Shown: positions 10,430-23,513, numbered from the stretch's first letter. The stretch: DNA of 64,000 nucleotides from Bacillus cytotoxicus (GCF_023715645.1 NZ_JAMBOP010000007.1:1-64000); one strand, 5' to 3'. Notes: generated by a model not told the origin, from the letters alone. Numbers and translations are program-made.

Positions 10430-11001
10430 GCCGATTAGCAATTTTTGCTTCAGGAAGCGGTTCTAATTTTCAAGCGCTTGTGGATGCAGTCGAAGCTGGA
10501 AGACTAGATGCACAGCTTAGTTTGCTCGTATGTGATCAGCCGGGTGCACATGTTATAGAGCGCGCAAATCATCATCATGTTCCTTGCTTTTCCTTTTCAG
10601 CAAAAGCGTATGAGTCAAAGGAAGCATTCGAGCGAGAAATAGTGAAGAAATTGCAAGAGTATGAGATTGATTGGATTATTTTGGCGGGATATATGCGTTT
10701 AATTGGTCCGACATTGCTAGCTGCTTATGAAGGGAGAATCGTTAACATTCATCCTTCACTATTGCCAAGCTTTCCTGGAAAAGATGCAATTGGACAAGCG
10801 TTTAAAGCGGGTGTGAAAGTAACAGGTGTAACAATCCATTACGTTGATGCAGGCATGGATACTGGGCCAATTATTGCACAAGAGGCGGTATCAGTTTCTG
10901 AAGATGATACACGAGAAAGCTTACAAAAGAAAATTCAACTTGTTGAACATAGATTGTACGTGGATACGGTGAAATCTTTACATTCTGAAGTGAAGTCGTA
11001 A
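10426..11001 (+). CDS. purN: GAR transformylase PurN
   Basis: Transfers a formyl group from 10-formyl-tetrahydrofolate to GAR. The 191-residue protein has the N-terminal phosphate-binding [13 protein letters not shown], and the formyltransferase signature region [13 protein letters not shown] with the catalytic His, followed by [13 protein letters not shown] with the catalytic Asp. It overlaps purM by 4 bp and lies 36 bp before purH. Confidence 0.95.
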   Translation: MSRLAIFASGSGSNFQALVDAVEAGRLDAQLSLLVCDQPGAHVIERANHHHVPCFSFSAKAYESKEAFEREIVKKLQEYEIDWIILAGYMRLIGPTLLAAYEGRIVNIHPSLLPSFPGKDAIGQAFKAGVKVTGVTIHYVDAGMDTGPIIAQEAVSVSEDDTRESLQKKIQLVEHRLYVDTVKSLHSEVKS

Positions 11002-11037
11002 GAGTAGCAATTCAATACAACTAGGGGTGGAGAATAA

Positions 11038-12573
11038 ATGAAAAAACGTGCATTAGTAAGTGTTTCAAATAAAGCTGGAGTTGTAGAGTTCGTAAAAGGA
11101 TTACTTGAGCAAGGGATTGAAGTTATTTCAACAGGCGGGACGAAAAAATTACTACAAGAAAACGGCTTACAAGTAATTGGTATTTCTGAAGTAACAGGTT
11201 TTCCGGAAATTATGGACGGTCGTGTGAAAACATTACATCCAAACATTCACGGTGGACTTCTTGCTGTACGTGATAACGAAATGCATATGGCGCAAATGAA
11301 TGAGCTTGGCATTCAACCGATTGATTTTGTTGTTGTAAACTTATATCCATTTAAAGAAACAATTGCAAAACCAGATGTGACATTTATTGATGCAATTGAA
11401 AATATTGATATCGGTGGCCCAACGATGATTCGTTCTGCTGCGAAAAACCATGAGTTTGTAACAGTTATTGTAGATCCAACAGACTATGCTGTTGTATTAG
11501 CGGAACTAAAGGAAAGCGAAGAAGTTTCAAAAGATACAAAACGTAAATTAGCAGCAAAAGTATTCCGTCATACAGCGGCATATGATGCATTAATTTCAAA
11601 CTATTTAACAGAACAAACAGGAGAAGAAAGCCCTGAAACGTTAACGGTTACGTTTGAGAAAAAACAAGACTTACGTTACGGCGAAAATCCGCATCAAAAA
11701 GCAACGTTTTATAAGGCACCGTTTGCAGCAACTTCTTCGGTTGCTTATGCAGAGCAATTACACGGAAAAGAATTATCTTATAACAATATCAATGATGCAG
11801 ATGCAGCGCTTAGTATCGTGAAGGAATTTACAGAGCCAGCAGTTGTAGCTGTAAAACATATGAATCCGTGCGGCGTTGGTGTTGGTACTGATATTCAGGA
11901 AGCATATACACGTGCTTACGAAGCTGACCCAGTATCAATTTTTGGCGGCATTATTGCAGCAAATCGTGAAATTGATAAAGCTACTGCAGAAAAGTTACAC
12001 GAGATTTTCTTAGAAATTATTATTGCACCTTCTTTCTCGCAGGAAGCTTTAGAAGTATTGCAAAGTAAGAAAAATTTACGTTTGTTAACTGTTGATATTG
12101 CTAAAGCAGAAACAGCAAGTAAAAAACTAACGTCAGTACAAGGGGGTTTACTTGTACAAGAAGAGGATACATTATCATTCGATGAAGATGCAGTAACAAT
12201 CCCGACAAAACGTGAACCAACAGAGCAAGAATGGAACGATTTAAGACTAGCTTGGAAAGTTGTAAAACACGTAAAATCAAATGCAATTGTTCTAGCAAAA
12301 GACAATATGACAGTTGGTGTTGGTGCAGGGCAAATGAACCGCGTTGGCTCAGCAAAAATTGCCATTACACAAGCTGGTGAGAAAGCACAAGGGAGTGCAC
12401 TTGCTTCTGATGCATTCTTCCCAATGCCAGATACAGTAGAAGAAGCGGCAAAAGCCGGCGTTACAGCAATCATTCAACCAGGTGGATCCATTCGTGATGA
12501 AAATTCCATTCAAAAAGCAGACGAGTACGGCATTACGATGGTGTTCACTGGCGTACGTCATTTTAAACATTAA
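11038..12573 (+). CDS. purH: AICAR transformylase / IMP cyclohydrolase PurH
   Basis: Bifunctional enzyme for the last two steps to IMP. The 511-residue protein has an N-terminal MGS-like cyclohydrolase domain ([25 protein letters not shown]) and a C-terminal transformylase domain ([25 protein letters not shown], ending [17 protein letters not shown]). It is preceded by GGGGTGGAG. The 232 bp to purD hold a hairpin and a tandem repeat. Confidence 0.96.
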   Translation: MKKRALVSVSNKAGVVEFVKGLLEQGIEVISTGGTKKLLQENGLQVIGISEVTGFPEIMDGRVKTLHPNIHGGLLAVRDNEMHMAQMNELGIQPIDFVVVNLYPFKETIAKPDVTFIDAIENIDIGGPTMIRSAAKNHEFVTVIVDPTDYAVVLAELKESEEVSKDTKRKLAAKVFRHTAAYDALISNYLTEQTGEESPETLTVTFEKKQDLRYGENPHQKATFYKAPFAATSSVAYAEQLHGKELSYNNINDADAALSIVKEFTEPAVVAVKHMNPCGVGVGTDIQEAYTRAYEADPVSIFGGIIAANREIDKATAEKLHEIFLEIIIAPSFSQEALEVLQSKKNLRLLTVDIAKAETASKKLTSVQGGLLVQEEDTLSFDEDAVTIPTKREPTEQEWNDLRLAWKVVKHVKSNAIVLAKDNMTVGVGAGQMNRVGSAKIAITQAGEKAQGSALASDAFFPMPDTVEEAAKAGVTAIIQPGGSIRDENSIQKADEYGITMVFTGVRHFKH

Positions 12574-12588
12574 TTGAGAAACAAAGGA

Positions 12589-12617
12589 GATGACCAAAAG
12601 TCCACTTTTGGATCATC
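12589..12617 (+). other. Hairpin in the purH-purD gap
   Basis: GATGACCAAAAG (12589-12600) pairs with CTTTTGGATCATC (12605-12617) around a TCCA loop, with one bulged base. TTCTTCTACTTTT follows. It may act as a partial terminator or stability element within the operon. Confidence 0.5.
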
Positions 12618-12644
12618 TTCTTCTACTTTTGAATAGGGTCCAGC

Positions 12645-12775
12645 TTGCGTGTCGAGCGTTGTCGAAGGGTCTTTATATTGTGTCGAAGCGCCGATATATG
12701 TTAAAGAACGGTCGATATATTGTGAAAGTCGCCGATATATGTACCATTTCCGCCGATATATCGCGAAGAGGCTGG
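12645..12775 (+). repeat. CGATATAT tandem repeat (copy 1, pur operon)
   Basis: Four CGATATAT boxes spaced 20-21 nt apart, joined by units such as GAAAGTCGC and TTAAAGAACGGT. A related array in the opposite orientation occurs at 26196-26262 and a short one at 43160-43207. The period of about two helical turns and the recurrence mark it as a dispersed repeat; function unknown. Confidence 0.6.
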
Positions 12776-12787
12776 ATTTTAACTTGA

Positions 12788-14068
<1,281 letters not shown>

Positions 14069-14088
14069 TACTAGCTTAAAGTAGACAA

Positions 14089-14130
14089 GGCCCCAAAGTG
14101 AAAGTACATTTCGCTTTGGGGTCTTATTTT
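14089..14130 (+). terminator. Purine operon terminator
   Basis: Fourteen-base-pair stem GCCCCAAAGTGAAA/TTTCGCTTTGGGGTC with a short loop, then a T-rich tail. It lies 20 bp after the purD stop. Confidence 0.9.
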
Positions 14131-14256
14131 AATTTTGTAAAATTAGTAAGAAAATTCGTATATTCAATAATAATATTACTTTTACTTGATTCATATTTTT
14201 GTCTAAAGTAATATATAGATATTATCCAGTATTTCTAGTAAATGGCAGGAGGAGTA

Positions 14257-14865
14257 ATGATGAAAAAGGTGTTTAAATCATTGACATTCGTCATGATGGT
14301 AGGTTTATTAATGAGTATATTAACAGGATGCTCGAATCCGAAAGATACTGTGCAAGAATTTTTGACAGCGATACAAAAGGGAGATTTTGAAAAAGCAAGT
14401 ACGTTTGTTTATGCAAGTGATAGGGGTTATGATTTTAGTAAACTAAATAAAAAGGAAGACGGCATTGAAGGGAAGGCAGTCTTCAATGCAATCGTAAAGA
14501 ACTATAAATTTGAAAAGCCAGAACAAGTATCCAAGGAAGAGGATAAAGCGAAGGTTAAAGTAAAGATTACTTCCGTTGATATGGCGGTTGCTACTACGAA
14601 GACAATCGGAGAAATCATGCCGATGGCTTTTGCAAGTGCATTTAGTGAAAACAAAGAACAATCGGATAAGGCAATGGATCAAATGATGACGACAACTCTT
14701 GTTAAGAACTTGTCTGATAAAGATGCGGCAATGGCGACTCGTGAAGTTACGCTGAACTTAAAGAAAGACAAAGATGGTAACTACAAAATTGTTTCTGATG
14801 AAAATTTACAGGAAGCATTGCTTGCAAACTCAAAATCAATAGATAAAATGTTTGGCAATAAATAA
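14257..14865 (+). CDS. Putative lipoprotein, DUF4878-like
   Basis: About 200 residues. A lipoprotein signal peptide is clear: MMKKVFK, a hydrophobic stretch, and the lipobox ILTGC with Cys near residue 25. The mature part begins NPKDTVQEFLTAIQKGDFEKAS, a pattern common in DUF4878-type envelope lipoproteins whose domain resembles the NTF2 fold. Two adjacent ATGs (14257 and 14260) both fit the AGGAGGAG site. It stands alone between the pur terminator and a reverse bcr-like repeat. No enzymatic motif is seen; function unknown. Confidence 0.75.
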   Translation: MMKKVFKSLTFVMMVGLLMSILTGCSNPKDTVQEFLTAIQKGDFEKASTFVYASDRGYDFSKLNKKEDGIEGKAVFNAIVKNYKFEKPEQVSKEEDKAKVKVKITSVDMAVATTKTIGEIMPMAFASAFSENKEQSDKAMDQMMTTTLVKNLSDKDAAMATREVTLNLKKDKDGNYKIVSDENLQEALLANSKSIDKMFGNK

Positions 14866-14871
14866 TTGTAG

Positions 14872-15066
14872 TACATATATAAATCCAATTTGACTTTTGG
14901 GCACACAAGTCGCCGCCATGCCAAGCAAAAAGTAACCTGCTACTTGCTTCTTACCTTTGTTTGAACATCGCATGTGGCAGAAATAGGCACTGACCGCTTC
15001 TACGCATGGCCAGACGCTCTCGTCCATCTAAAAAGAAAAGAGTTTTAAATTTGGATTTATATATAA
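14872..15066 (-). repeat. bcr-like repeat, complete, minus orientation
   Basis: A well preserved copy with both ends recognisable: TATATAAATCCAATTT on the left and TTGGATTTATATATAAG on the right. The core (in reverse complement) has ACGAGAGCGTCTGGCCATGCG, GAAGCGGTCAGTGCC and CATGGCGGCGACTTGTGTG. An open frame inside it is repeat-derived. Confidence 0.8.
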
Positions 15067-15093
15067 GTAAAAAGAGTCCTACTCATAAAAAAG

Positions 15094-15258
15094 TTAGGAC
15101 TCTTTCTCTTTTTTTAATTTACCTTTTTGCTTTGCCATCTCGCGAAGTAAATATTCAATATGAGCATTTACACTTCGAAATTCGTCGTTTGCCCATTTTT
15201 CAATAACTGCGTACAATTCGGGATCGATTCGTAGAGGAAAGCTTTTCTTTTTAGCCAT
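15094..15258 (-). CDS. Small ribbon-helix-helix (Arc-like) DNA-binding protein
   Basis: A 54-residue ORF read by eye: [21 protein letters not shown], then [20 protein letters not shown] and a lysine-rich tail. The pattern of a basic beta strand (FPLRID) followed by two helices matches Arc/MetJ-type ribbon-helix-helix regulators. It starts 15 bp after the SPFH gene and is likely co-transcribed with it. The 32-bp palindrome before the SPFH gene (16134-16165) is a plausible autoregulatory site; that link is inference. Confidence 0.8.
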   Translation of the reverse strand: MAKKKSFPLRIDPELYAVIEKWANDEFRSVNAHIEYLLREMAKQKGKLKKEKES

Positions 15259-15273
15259 GATTACCGACAACCT

Positions 15274-16119
15274 TTAGTAGAGACTTCCTGTATTAATAAC
15301 TGGTTGTGCCCCTTTATCTGAAACAATCGCAACTAGTAAGTTATTAACCATATTTGCTTTTCTTTCGTCATCTAACTCAAGTACACCTTCTTCATCGAGC
15401 TTTTGAATCGAATCTTTCGCCATTTGTACGGCACCTTCGACAATTTCTTTTCTCGCAGCTAATACTGCTTTTGCTTGTTGACGCTGAAGCATTGCATGGG
15501 CAATTTCAGTTGCATACGCTAAGTGTGTTAAACGAGTTTCGATTACTTCTACTCCTGCAATTTCTAAACGTGCTTCTAATTCGCGTTTTAACTCTTCGGA
15601 AACTTCTTCTGAGTTTCCACGCAGTGTAACGATGTTATCATCTAGGAAATTATCATACGGATATTTCGTTGCTACGTGACGAATTGCTGTTTCGCTTTGA
15701 ATTTCCACGAAGGCATCATAATGTTCCACGCCAAAGATTGCTTTTGCGGAATCAACGACTTTGTATACAACAACAGCGGCAATTTCAATTGGATTCCCAT
15801 CGACATCATTTACTTTTAATTTTTGACTATTAAAGTTTTCCACACGTAGTGAAACGGTTTGACGAAGTGAAAATGGAACTGTTAAAAACAGGCCGCTTTC
15901 ACGAATGGTGCCTAAATAGTTACCGAAAAATGTAATTACTTTCGCTTGGTTCGGCTGAACAGTGCCGATACTACTTGCGAGGATTGCTGCTAATAAAAAA
16001 GAAGGAATACCAATAGCAAATAGTTCATTAATAAGACTTAATAAACCAACCCCAATTAAAACTAGAACTGCGAGCAGTCCTAAAAATCCATTCACATGAA
16101 ACACTTGTTTTTCTTTCAT
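15274..16119 (-). CDS. SPFH/Band 7 domain membrane protein
   Basis: 281 residues. The N-terminus holds two hydrophobic segments (about residues 10-30 and 35-52), then an SPFH domain starting at QPNQAKVITFFGNYLGTIRESGLF. A helical region follows with ERLTHLAYATEIAHAMLQRQQAKAVLAA-like coiled-coil sequence, typical of stomatin/prohibitin-like scaffold proteins. The start has an excellent AAAGGAGGCGAG site. It is followed by the Arc-like gene. Expected role is membrane organisation; the particular function is not known. Confidence 0.88.
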   Translation of the reverse strand: MKEKQVFHVNGFLGLLAVLVLIGVGLLSLINELFAIGIPSFLLAAILASSIGTVQPNQAKVITFFGNYLGTIRESGLFLTVPFSLRQTVSLRVENFNSQKLKVNDVDGNPIEIAAVVVYKVVDSAKAIFGVEHYDAFVEIQSETAIRHVATKYPYDNFLDDNIVTLRGNSEEVSEELKRELEARLEIAGVEVIETRLTHLAYATEIAHAMLQRQQAKAVLAARKEIVEGAVQMAKDSIQKLDEEGVLELDDERKANMVNNLLVAIVSDKGAQPVINTGSLY

Positions 16120-16133
16120 AATCTCGCCTCCTT

Positions 16134-16165
16134 TTGATATAAAAATGATATCACTTTTATATCAA
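16134..16165 (-). promoter_or_regulatory. 32-bp palindromic operator before the SPFH operon
   Basis: Arms TTGATATAAAA (16134-16144) and TTTTATATCAA (16155-16165) flank a central palindrome TGATATCA (16146-16153). It abuts the ribosome binding site of the SPFH gene and overlaps the likely -10 region on the minus strand. The three TGATAT/ATATCA half-sites suit a ribbon-helix-helix repressor such as the downstream Arc-like protein. Confidence 0.55.
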
Positions 16166-16205
16166 AGGTGACAATAGGTTTCTGTTATAATTTATAGAAA
16201 AAATG

Positions 16206-16445
16206 TAACTACTCAGCTATACCTTTTAGAAATTTAGAAAAGGGTATGATTCTAGTAAAGATGTGTCTCTCTATTACTTATAAATTCATTTTTTGGCATA
16301 TAGACTGCTGTCATGCAAACAGGGCAGGAGCCTGCACGTGGCAGGAAAAGGCCCTGACCGCTCCTATGCATCGCCAGTCCCTCTAGCCCATTTAAAAAAA
16401 TGCTTTTCTGCCTTTTTTTCATAAAGTAACTGCGTAGTTACTTTA
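16206..16445. repeat. Composite repeat with GTAACTAC termini and bcr-like core
   Basis: Begins GTAACTACTCAGCTATACC and ends CTGCGTAGTTAC, an imperfect terminal inverted repeat. The middle (16300-16400) is a minus-orientation bcr-like core (CACGTGGCAGGAAAAGG, CTGACCGCTCCTATGCAT). The same structure occurs at 39447-39716 and, in part, at 45745-45998. It looks like a MITE-type element. The remaining 16446-16504 shows no gene. Confidence 0.6.
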
Positions 16446-16505
16446 TGAAAAAATAAAATTTTAGAAAACAGAACATAAGTTCTAACTTGTGGTAAAATAA
16501 AAGAA

Positions 16506-16535
16506 AACTTAGCCGCCCACTGCAGCGGCTAAGTT
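16506..16535 (-). terminator. Terminator of the DUF2892 gene
   Basis: Perfect 11-bp stem AACTTAGCCGC/GCGGCTAAGTT. On the minus strand it is followed by TTTTCTTTTATTTT, so it terminates the leftward gene ending at 16569. Confidence 0.8.
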
Positions 16536-16568
16536 CCTTTGAGAGCATCTTGCATGTTGACAAATGAT

Positions 16569-16952
16569 TCAAAGCGGTTTGGACAGAAGAGCCTTTTCAA
16601 GTTCAGACTCAATTTCCTTATCAGAAGCATCATAACTTCCATGGCTTGTCTCCTCACCTTTGTGAGAAGGATGATGTGCTTCTTGTTTATTAGACTGTCC
16701 ATTTTGCATAAAATTCATGCCTGGCATTTTTAAATCGGGAATGTTCATATATTTACTAAATTTGCATGCTTCTACAATAGGGCAGAAACGAATGATGCCT
16801 TCTGCGATTCGCATTGCCCCGACCCAAAGCATAAGTTTTGACCAAGTACACCATGGTTTTCGTACAAGCCTTGTAATGCTGCAGCTAAGTAGTACAAAAC
16901 CAAGTGTAATACGAATAAGAGCATTTATAGTGCCGATGTTTTGCTTGACCAA
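16569..16952 (-). CDS. DUF2892 family membrane protein
   Basis: Begins VKQNIGTINALIRITLGFVLLS, the standard opening of DUF2892 (YgaP-like) inner-membrane proteins, with a second hydrophobic segment around LMLWVGAMRIAEGIIRF and then FCPIVEACKF. After residue ~75 there is a polar tail rich in H, S, E and K. The TTG at 16952 sits 8 nt from AAAAGGAG, whereas the longer GTG start at 16961 touches that site. Role unknown. Confidence 0.75.
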   Translation of the reverse strand: MVKQNIGTINALIRITLGFVLLSCSITRLVRKPWCTWSKLMLWVGAMRIAEGIIRFCPIVEACKFSKYMNIPDLKMPGMNFMQNGQSNKQEAHHPSHKGEETSHGSYDASDKEIESELEKALLSKPL

Positions 16953-17146
16953 GACATTCACTCCTTTTCAGCAACTTTGAAATAGATTTATCCATTTCAA
17001 GAGTTATTGTTCCTTGTATGATTTTTCTGTATACAATCCAACATTTGACGTAGAAAAAGATATTGTTGGAACGTGTGTCAGCACCTTATTTTTTGTTATA
17101 ATGAAAGAATGTGTACAGACGATTAGAGAAAAGAAAGGGTGTTTTC

Positions 17147-17836
17147 ATGTACGATATTTCACAGTGGAAACATGTATTTAAACTTGATCCGAATAAGGAG
17201 TTAAGTGATGAACAGTTAGAGCTTATTTGTGAATCAGGAACGGATGCTGTTATTGTGGGCGGAAGTGACGGAATTACAATTGATAATGTATTACACATGC
17301 TAGTAAGCATTCGTAGATATGCAGTTCCTTGTGTATTAGAAGTTTCAACGTTGGATTCGATTACACCAGGATTCGACTTTTATTACATCCCAAGTGTGCT
17401 GAACAGTCAAAAGATAGAGTGGGTAACAGGCCTTCATCATGCGGCATTGAAAGAATTTGGGGATATTATGAACTGGGATGAAATGTTCATGCAAGGATAT
17501 TGTGTGTTAAACCCAGAAGCGAAGGTAGCAAAGTTAACAGAAGCAAATTGTGAACTATCAGAAGACGATGTGATTGCATATGCACGTATGGCGGATAAAC
17601 TTCTTCATTTACCAATTTTCTATTTAGAATATAGCGGCACATATGGAGATGCGCAGCTTGTAAGAAAAGTGAAAGCTGAGCTGCAGAGTGCAACATTATA
17701 TTACGGCGGCGGAATTGCAAGTGCAGACCAAGCGAAAGAAATGGCACAATATGCGGATACAGTAGTCATTGGAAATTTAATTTATGAAGATATAAAGAAA
17801 GCTTTAGCAACAGTACAAGCTGTAAAAGGAAAGTAG
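17147..17836 (+). CDS. pcrB: Heptaprenylglyceryl phosphate synthase PcrB
   Basis: 229-residue TIM-barrel protein of the GGGP/HepGP synthase family. It makes an ether link between glycerol-1-phosphate and heptaprenyl diphosphate in Bacillus. Visible motifs: GTDAVIVGGSDGIT, FYLEYSGTYGDAQLV, and the phosphate-binding YYGGGIASADQAKEMAQYADTVVIGN split across the end of the barrel. ATG 17147 follows GAAAGGGTG; the frame upstream to 17111 lacks a site. First gene of the conserved pcrB-pcrA-ligA-camS cluster. Confidence 0.93.
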   Translation: MYDISQWKHVFKLDPNKELSDEQLELICESGTDAVIVGGSDGITIDNVLHMLVSIRRYAVPCVLEVSTLDSITPGFDFYYIPSVLNSQKIEWVTGLHHAALKEFGDIMNWDEMFMQGYCVLNPEAKVAKLTEANCELSEDDVIAYARMADKLLHLPIFYLEYSGTYGDAQLVRKVKAELQSATLYYGGGIASADQAKEMAQYADTVVIGNLIYEDIKKALATVQAVKGK

Positions 17837-17848
17837 GTGACCGAATAC

Positions 17849-20077
17849 ATGAGTAGAACAGAAAAATTATTAACAGGATTAAATCCGCAGCAACAAAAAG
17901 CTGTCCAAACAACAGCTGGAGCATTGTTACTTATGGCCGGAGCAGGTAGTGGTAAGACGCGTGTGTTAACACACCGCATTGCTTATTTACTTGGCGAAAA
18001 GGGTGTTGCACCTTGGAATATACTGGCGATTACGTTTACAAATAAAGCAGCGCGTGAAATGCGTGAGCGTATTGATAAGCTTGTTGGTCCTGAAGCAGAG
18101 GACATTTGGATTTCAACATTCCACTCTATGTGTGTGCGTATTTTACGAAGAGATATTGATCGCATTGGTATTAATCGTAACTTTACAATTTTGGATGCAA
18201 GTGATCAACTAACAGTTGTGAAAAAAATTATGAAAGAGCGCAACGTTGATCCAAAGAAATTTGAACCGCGTTCAATTCTTGCTGGAATTAGCAATGCAAA
18301 AAATGAATTGTTATCTCCAGAAAAGTATGCAAAAAAAATTACAATTGCAGATCCATATGAAAAGCTGACGAGCGAGGTATATACAGAATACCAAAAGCGT
18401 CTTCTTAAAAATAATGCGCTTGATTTTGATGATTTAATTATGACGACTATTCAATTATTTGAACGTGTACCAGAAGTACTCGAGTTTTATCAACGTAAAT
18501 TCCAATACATTCACGTTGATGAGTATCAAGATACGAACCGTGCACAGTATATTCTTGTTAATCAATTGGCAACACGCTTTAAAAATCTTTGTGTAGTTGG
18601 TGACTCAGATCAATCAATTTATCGTTGGCGCGGAGCTGATATTTCAAATATCTTGTCATTTGAAAAAGATTATGACAATGCACAGGTTATTTTATTAGAA
18701 CAAAACTACCGTTCCACACAAAATATTTTACATGCGGCGAACGCGGTTATTGAAAATAATGCAAATCGTAAACCGAAGAAGTTATGGACGGATAATCAAG
18801 TCGGAAGTAAAATTTCTTATTTCCGCGCTGCAACGGAAAAAGATGAAGGATACTTTGTTGCGAAAAAGATTCGTGATGAAATTCAAATGGGAAATCGAAA
18901 TTATACAGATTTTGCGGTGCTATATCGTACGAATGCTCAGTCCCGTATGGTCGAGGAGATTTTCTTAAAATCAAACATTCCATATAAAATTGTGGGTGGT
19001 ATTAAGTTCTATGACCGTAAAGAGATTAAAGATATGCTGGCGTATTTGCGTTTAATTGCAAATCCGGAAGATGAAATTAGCTTTGCACGGATTATTAATG
19101 TGCCAAAACGAGGTGTCGGAGCGACATCTATTGATAAGATTATTAATTATGGCGTGCAAAATGGCCTTTCATTGACAGCTGTATTAGATGAAATTGAGCA
19201 TGTCGGTGTAAGTGCAAAAATTGCAAAGACAGTAGCAGAATTTGCAAAGCAGCTTCATAATTGGGTAAACATGCAAGAATATTTATCGGTAACAGAACTT
19301 GTAGAAGAAGTGTTAGAAAAAACAGGTTACCGTGAGGCGCTAAAAAATGAACGTACGTTAGAATCAGAGGGACGTTTAGAAAACTTAGATGAGTTTTTAT
19401 CTGTTACACAAACGTTTGAATCACAAAGTGAAGATAAGAGTCTTGTTGCGTTCTTAACCGATTTAGCACTTGTTGCTGATATCGACCGTGTAGATGAAGA
19501 TCCAACTGCTGGTGAAGAAGTTATTTTAATGACGATGCACTCTGCAAAAGGATTAGAATTCCCGGTTGTCTTCATTTTAGGATTAGAGGAAGGGATTTTC
19601 CCGCATACTCGTTCTTTAATGGAAGAAGCTGAAATGCAAGAAGAACGCCGCTTAGCGTACGTTGGGATCACACGTGCCGAAGAAGAGTTGTACGTAACGA
19701 ATGCGCAAATGAGAACGATATTTGGTAGAACGAGCATGAATAAAGAATCACGTTTTATCTCGGAAATTCCGGAGGGGCTCATTGAAATACTTCATGAAGT
19801 AAAACCGAAGCGGGAAACGTTTAGTACAAAGTCTAAACCTACGACTACAACAACAGTTCGTTCTCGTTCAGCTTTTGTTCGCCCGGCTGCGAAAACAACA
19901 GGCGGTGAGCAAATTGGTTGGTCAGTTGGTGATAAAGCATCACATCAAAAGTGGGGAATTGGCACTGTTGTAAGTGTGAAGGGCGAAGGAGATGGGAAAG
20001 AATTAGACATCGCGTTCCAAAGTCCAATTGGCATTAAACGATTAATGGCTAAATTTGCGCCGGTGACGAAAGTGTAA
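17849..20077 (+). CDS. pcrA: ATP-dependent DNA helicase PcrA
   Basis: UvrD/Rep-type SF1 3'-5' helicase essential in Bacillus for repair and for removing RNA polymerase or RecA from DNA. About 742 residues. Motifs in order: [17 protein letters not shown] (Walker A), [22 protein letters not shown] (Walker B), [32 protein letters not shown], and [12 protein letters not shown]. The C-terminal ~50 residues form the Tudor-like domain ([16 protein letters not shown]). A GTG at 17837 directly after the pcrB stop is the alternative start; ATG 17849 has AGGTGA 8 nt away. Confidence 0.95.
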   Translation: MSRTEKLLTGLNPQQQKAVQTTAGALLLMAGAGSGKTRVLTHRIAYLLGEKGVAPWNILAITFTNKAAREMRERIDKLVGPEAEDIWISTFHSMCVRILRRDIDRIGINRNFTILDASDQLTVVKKIMKERNVDPKKFEPRSILAGISNAKNELLSPEKYAKKITIADPYEKLTSEVYTEYQKRLLKNNALDFDDLIMTTIQLFERVPEVLEFYQRKFQYIHVDEYQDTNRAQYILVNQLATRFKNLCVVGDSDQSIYRWRGADISNILSFEKDYDNAQVILLEQNYRSTQNILHAANAVIENNANRKPKKLWTDNQVGSKISYFRAATEKDEGYFVAKKIRDEIQMGNRNYTDFAVLYRTNAQSRMVEEIFLKSNIPYKIVGGIKFYDRKEIKDMLAYLRLIANPEDEISFARIINVPKRGVGATSIDKIINYGVQNGLSLTAVLDEIEHVGVSAKIAKTVAEFAKQLHNWVNMQEYLSVTELVEEVLEKTGYREALKNERTLESEGRLENLDEFLSVTQTFESQSEDKSLVAFLTDLALVADIDRVDEDPTAGEEVILMTMHSAKGLEFPVVFILGLEEGIFPHTRSLMEEAEMQEERRLAYVGITRAEEELYVTNAQMRTIFGRTSMNKESRFISEIPEGLIEILHEVKPKRETFSTKSKPTTTTTVRSRSAFVRPAAKTTGGEQIGWSVGDKASHQKWGIGTVVSVKGEGDGKELDIAFQSPIGIKRLMAKFAPVTKV

Positions 20078-22102
<2,025 letters not shown>

Positions 22103-22118
22103 GAGGTGCAAAGTTACC

Positions 22119-23294
22119 ATGAAAAAAGTGATATTAGCAGCGTTAAGCCTTGGATTACTTCTTAGTGGATGTAGTATGGGGCCAAAAAAAGAAGAAAAAA
22201 TCGTAGAAAAAGGGAATTCGAAAGAGAAATCCATTATTTCAAAATACTCGATTTCTGATGAGTATTATAAAACAGCGGTTCCATTTGTAAAAGGATCAGC
22301 ACGAGGATTAGTTGTACAAGGATTAAATAGCCGTTTAGATGTTGATGAATTTGAAACGGGATTAATGCGCATTGCGAAAGAATCCTATAGTACGAAAGAT
22401 TATATATTTCAAGGCGGAAAGTATTTAGATAAAGAGACGATCCAAGCGTTAATTGGGAGAAAACGTACACCCCAGCAACAAAGTGAGTATGAAAAAGCGC
22501 TGAAGAAGAAGCTACCGAATGGTTTAAATCCAGCGTTACCACCAGGAGAATCAGAATCATTACAAGCGAGAAATGAAAAGAGTCCAATTTATTTAGCGCA
22601 AATTTTAGAACAGGATTATTTGAAAATAAAAGGTGATAGCGAAGCGGAATTAGGCGGAGTTGTTATTGGCCTCGCGATGAATTCTGTTCATTATTTTAAT
22701 GAAGAACACGGTTATCCGCGTGAACAAAAAATTGATGATGCAAAATTGCTAGAAGAAGGGAAAAAGATGGCGCAAGAAATCTTACCACTTCTACGCAAGA
22801 AAGATGAATTGAAAAATGTGCCAATTACGTTTGCGATTTACAGACAGGAAGCAAAATCTTCGCTTGTACCAGGCTCCTTCTTATCATATGCACCAGTTGA
22901 TAAAGGCGACGATAAAGTGAATGATTGGAAATCGTTAGACGAAAAGTATTATTTATTCCCTTCAAATGAATCAGAAAGAGATTATCGTGACGATGCAACA
23001 AATGTAAAGAACTTCAATGCGAGAATAGCAGAGTATTTTACAGGTGATTATACTGCAGTCGTAGGCAGAGGGTTTTATAAAGACGGTCAATTAAAAGAAA
23101 TGAAGCTTGAGATTCCAGTTCAGTTTAGTGGAAAAGCAGAAGTTATTGGATTTACACAATTTGTAGCAGGGCTTGTTATGGATTTCCCTAATTATATTAA
23201 AGTGCAAGTTACCATTAAATCTGTCGAACGTCCGGAAGCAATTATTATTCGTGACGTGAAACAAGATAAGCCATTTGTTCAAGTGTTAGATTAA
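22119..23294 (+). CDS. camS: CamS family sex-pheromone-type lipoprotein
   Basis: 391 residues. The signal peptide MKKVILAALSLGLLLSGC ends in a lipobox with Cys18. The rest matches CamS-type proteins (B. subtilis YerH), extracellular lipoproteins of low-GC Gram-positives; in staphylococci and enterococci the cleaved signal peptide of such proteins yields pheromone-like peptides. Start ATG 22119 follows AAGAGGTG; a longer in-frame start inside ligA is rejected. Last gene of the pcrB cluster and followed by a terminator. Confidence 0.88.
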   Translation: MKKVILAALSLGLLLSGCSMGPKKEEKIVEKGNSKEKSIISKYSISDEYYKTAVPFVKGSARGLVVQGLNSRLDVDEFETGLMRIAKESYSTKDYIFQGGKYLDKETIQALIGRKRTPQQQSEYEKALKKKLPNGLNPALPPGESESLQARNEKSPIYLAQILEQDYLKIKGDSEAELGGVVIGLAMNSVHYFNEEHGYPREQKIDDAKLLEEGKKMAQEILPLLRKKDELKNVPITFAIYRQEAKSSLVPGSFLSYAPVDKGDDKVNDWKSLDEKYYLFPSNESERDYRDDATNVKNFNARIAEYFTGDYTAVVGRGFYKDGQLKEMKLEIPVQFSGKAEVIGFTQFVAGLVMDFPNYIKVQVTIKSVERPEAIIIRDVKQDKPFVQVLD

Positions 23295-23298
23295 GAAG

Positions 23299-23327
23299 AA
23301 TCGTTCCTTTTATGAGGAACGATTTTT
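23299..23327 (+). terminator. Terminator after camS
   Basis: TCGTTCCT/AGGAACGA stem with a short loop followed by TTTTT, 5 bp after the stop codon. Confidence 0.88.
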
Positions 23328-23337
23328 CAATTTATGT

Positions 23338-23452
23338 TTATACATATAAATCTACTTTGATTTTTCAACAAACAAGTCGCCGCTAACATACTCGCTACTG
23401 GTCAGACGCTCTCAACCACCTAAAAGAAAGGTTTTCAATTTATGTCTATATA
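23338..23452 (-). repeat. bcr-like repeat with internal deletion, minus orientation
   Basis: Both ends are present (TACATATAAATCTACTTTG at left, TTTTCAATTTATGTCTATAT at right), with CAAGTCGCCGC and GGTCAGACGCTCTC inside. The central ~70 bp with the CACGTGGCAG and GACCGC segments is missing. Confidence 0.6.
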
Positions 23453-23513
23453 GTAGAAAGCTTGTTATAATTTTCAATGTTGTTAATAAAAAGGGGATAG
23501 AGGGAAAGTACAG

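Noticed and set aside
11916-12473. 185-codon open frame antisense to purH
   Set aside because: Composition mirrors the purH codons; low-complexity Ser/Ala-rich product with no start signals.
12590-12787. Small ORFs in the purH-purD gap
   Set aside because: They read through the CGATATAT repeats, giving repetitive RYI/DI peptides without ribosome binding sites.
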